A stretch of DNA of 9,063 nt from Chitinivibrionales bacterium (GTDB lineage: Bacteria; Fibrobacterota; Chitinivibrionia; Chitinivibrionales; WJMI01). The DNA is taken from assembly GCA_014729595.1 (NCBI GenBank), contig WJJU01000321.1, positions 1-9,063 on the forward strand, read 5' to 3'. The notes below the pieces were generated by a model. That model was not told the DNA's origin. It saw only the letters and a program-made list of their open reading frames with translations, and made no database searches. Made by a program: the position numbers and the translations under genes. This document shows, in pieces, positions 7,803 through 9,063 of the stretch (position 1 is the stretch's first letter; the number at the start of each line of letters is the position of its first letter).

Positions 7803-7810
7803 TTGCCTAT

Positions 7811-8222
7811 CTACAGCTGCTTTCCAAGCGTAGTCGGTACAAATTTCCCATGCTTGACATGCTTGGCGCTAATGAGCTTGTCCGCAATCGATTTTACCAC
7901 CCTGGCTATGCCCCGCGGGAGGACGACTTCGATACAGTTGTCGTGGTCGAGGTGCGCATGCATTGTGCTGATGATGCTCTCGTGATGTTCATGTTGGGCA
8001 TTGGTCAGATGCTCGGTAAGGCCTTGCTTGGGATTATCGCATACGAGAACGCCCCCCGCCGCGGTTTCTGATTTCGGATCGACTCTACCAGGCTTTGCCT
8101 GATAAGAACTCTGATGGCTTCGGATCGATTGGCGTAGCCCTTTTTCTCAATGTTCCGATCAAAAAGCTCCAGCAGTATTTCGGCAATGACACCCCGAAAC
8201 GAATGCATTTATCCATGTTCAT
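7811..8222 (-). pseudogene. nikR: NikR nickel-responsive repressor, interrupted by two frameshifts
   Basis: NikR is a tetrameric ribbon-helix-helix repressor that binds nickel and shuts off nickel uptake genes. Three - strand frames join into one protein. Segment 1 (from ATG 8222, or 8216) reads MNMDKCIRFGVSLP, the typical NikR beta strand. Segment 2 (from about 8181) reads EILLELFDRNIEKKGYANRS, then EAIRVLIRQSLVE, the DNA-binding helices. Segment 3, entered at the G6 run (C6 on + at 8052-8057), reads VLVCDNPKQGLTEHLTNAQH, then TMHAHLDHDNCIEVVLPRG, and ends at the stop 7813-7811. Counting from E. coli NikR, all four nickel ligands are present (His76, His87, His89 and Cys95 equivalents). Restoring one base at each break gives 414 nt, or 137 residues, the usual size. 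Both breaks behave as one-base losses (about 8183-8181, CCG-AAA where CCGGAA is expected, and the G run). As written the gene cannot make NikR. Recent decay, slippage variation or sequence error are all possible. Confidence 0.88.
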
Positions 8223-8245
8223 GGCTCATCATTATTGTTGTTGTG

Positions 8246-8272
8246 GTAGCACGTATTGTATTTTTGTGTTAC
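8246..8272. promoter_or_regulatory. Dyad in the nikR-cobN2 divergent promoter region (candidate operator)
   Basis: GTAGCAC (8246-8252) and GTGTTAC (8266-8272) form an inverted repeat with 6 of 7 pairs matching and a 13-bp spacer, between the two divergent genes. A third related half, ATAACAC, is at 8298-8304 inside the start of cobN2. From memory, some NikR groups use GTGTTAC-N13/14-GTAACAC. Here the same heptamers and spacer length appear with halves in the opposite order, so it is only a candidate NikR site. Confidence 0.4.
8255..8260 (-). promoter_or_regulatory. Candidate -10 box for nikR
   Basis: On the - strand the hexamer is TACAAT (5 of 6 to TATAAT), about 33-39 nt before the nikR ATG candidates. 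A TTGAGC lies 22 nt upstream, too far for an ideal -35. The box sits in the spacer of the dyad at 8246-8272, so a bound regulator would block it. Confidence 0.35.
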
Positions 8273-8278
8273 TCTGGA

Positions 8279-9063
8279 ATGCGCTCAATTGGCGAAGATA
8301 ACACGAAAAATGGCATGAAATCACCAAAGAAACTGACATTCATCATAAACGCTTCCTTGAGTTCCGCACTGTCCAGCGCTGTCTCTTTGTATCGAAACCG
8401 TTATGGCAACAACGCGGTCGTTTCGCTTTTTTGCACCCACGATATCGAAGAAGCTTCCCTATCGACACAAACGCTTGAGCACGCTTTGGGCTCCGCTGAC
8501 ATGGTGTTCCTCGATATCAGGGGAGACGGCAAAGCCGTTGGTGTGTGCGAACGTGTGCTGGAAAAGACTCAAACCCCTGTAGCACTGCTCATTGGCGGTT
8601 CGCCCCGCATGATGTCACTGCTGCGGCTGGGTGGATTTAGCATGAAGAAAATCATGCAGCGGAGCGCTCGGCGAAGCGACAAAGAGAATCGCGGTGGATT
8701 CAGTATCTCCCGTGCGCAGCGCATGATGAGAATAATCGAAAGGGTCGGCACGTTTCTACCGTTCGGGCCACTTAAACATGCGCGCAACTGGGCGTTGTTC
8801 ATGCAATACTGGGGGAATAGCGGCGATGAGAACATCTGCAACATGCTTGCGCTGGCAGTGCGCGAGTATTGCGGCGTCGCACTCAGAAAACCACCTCGTC
8901 CCAGAACGTATCCGGAGTATGGCATCTATGATCCGTTGACTGACAGGACTTGGTCATCACTCAAATCGTATCAACAAGACGCGGGTTCCGATGCGGACAA
9001 GCCCACGATCGGCATTCTCTTTTATGGGGGAATGCATTTCGATCAGAGCGTTGTCCCGGCGAA
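8279..9063 (+). CDS. cobN: Second CobN/BchH-family chelatase large subunit, 3' partial
   Basis: The frame is open from 8279 to the window end (261 residues). It matches the N-terminal part of the CobN/magnesium-chelatase H family. The first about 130 residues fit DUF3479: SADMVFLDI, ALLIGGSPRMMSLLRLGGFS (SPRMM from residue 108) and MKKIM. Then come a linker with MQYWGNSGDENICNMLAL, YPEYGIYDP from residue 211, and KPTIGILFYGG from residue 241, which opens the next conserved domain. Copy 1 shows the equivalent order near its left edge, so this is a paralogue rather than a fragment of it. ATG 8279 has no good SD. In-frame ATG 8315 (MKSPKKLTFIIN) looks more like known starts, so the start is unsure. 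The gene is transcribed away from nikR across a 56-bp gap, which suggests nickel-linked control. The metal inserted (Co, Mg or Ni) cannot be told from this portion. Confidence 0.87.
   Translation, partial: MRSIGEDNTKNGMKSPKKLTFIINASLSSALSSAVSLYRNRYGNNAVVSLFCTHDIEEASLSTQTLEHALGSADMVFLDIRGDGKAVGVCERVLEKTQTPVALLIGGSPRMMSLLRLGGFSMKKIMQRSARRSDKENRGGFSISRAQRMMRIIERVGTFLPFGPLKHARNWALFMQYWGNSGDENICNMLALAVREYCGVALRKPPRPRTYPEYGIYDPLTDRTWSSLKSYQQDAGSDADKPTIGILFYGGMHFDQSVVPA

Larger units (their letters stand above)
7300..7810. other. 511-bp gene-poor stretch between cobD and nikR
   Basis: No convincing protein or recognised RNA family is visible. The + strand is T-rich at 7310-7520 and 7727-7775. The stretch holds a possible weak terminator (7321-7367), short - strand reading-frame remnants (7403-7550), a GC-rich foldable element (7556-7671), an imperfect palindrome AAGCTGTTAAACAGGCTT at 7687-7704, and a 27-bp hairpin at 7776-7802. 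An 81-codon + strand frame from 7277 crosses it but looks non-coding. Confidence 0.7.

Noticed and set aside
7300..7810. Cobalamin or NiCo riboswitch in the intergenic region
   Set aside because: I could not find the B12-box-like core or the NiCo consensus on either strand. The foldable element at 7556-7671 does not resemble either.
7703..8301. + strand frames across 7703-8071, 7758-7985 and 8095-8301
   Set aside because: They are antisense shadows of the nikR gene, whose three - strand segments match a known family throughout.
1..9063. CRISPR array, tRNA/rRNA, insertion sequence, prophage or defence genes
   Set aside because: No direct-repeat/spacer pattern, tRNA cloverleaf, transposase motif or phage or defence domain was seen on either strand.

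Overview
This window is a fragment of a bacterial-type chromosome, around 50-55 % GC by eye. It is densely packed on the + strand with genes for the late (corrin to cobinamide) part of vitamin B12 synthesis. The sequence alone does not fix the lineage. The CobN type (with a DUF3479-like N-terminus, as in magnesium-chelatase H) and a NikR-type nickel regulator would fit an anaerobic bacterium, but this is inference.

Nucleotides 2-7299 form one tight operon-like run. It holds a CobN-family chelatase large subunit (5' end cut by the window), cobyric acid synthase (cobQ/cbiP), cobinamide-phosphate synthase (cbiB/cobD), a corrinoid adenosyltransferase (cobO/btuR) broken by a one-base frameshift, and a CobD/CobC-type PLP enzyme for the aminopropanol linker. 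Neighbours overlap by 4 bp (ATGA), 14 bp and 4 bp, with one 23-bp gap. Together they cover metal insertion, adenosylation, four side-chain amidations, linker synthesis and linker attachment. Nucleotide-loop genes (cobU/T/S/C) and the small chelatase subunits are not in view.

Nucleotides 7300-7810 hold no convincing gene. There is a possible weak terminator, a T-rich stretch, a GC-rich element (7556-7671) that can fold into several mutually exclusive stems, and another hairpin at 7776-7802. On the - strand, 7811-8222 encodes a recognisable NikR nickel-responsive repressor. All four nickel ligands are preserved, but the reading frame is interrupted twice by apparent one-base losses, one of them in a G6 run.

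Divergent from nikR, the + strand from 8279 to the window end is the N-terminal third or less of a second CobN/BchH-family subunit. The short nikR-cobN2 gap contains a dyad (GTAGCAC-N13-GTGTTAC) overlapping a plausible nikR -10 box. The locus therefore pairs a B12 operon with a second chelatase that may be under nickel control. Whether the three single-base indels (all between 6150 and 8183) are real decay or sequence errors is the main uncertainty.
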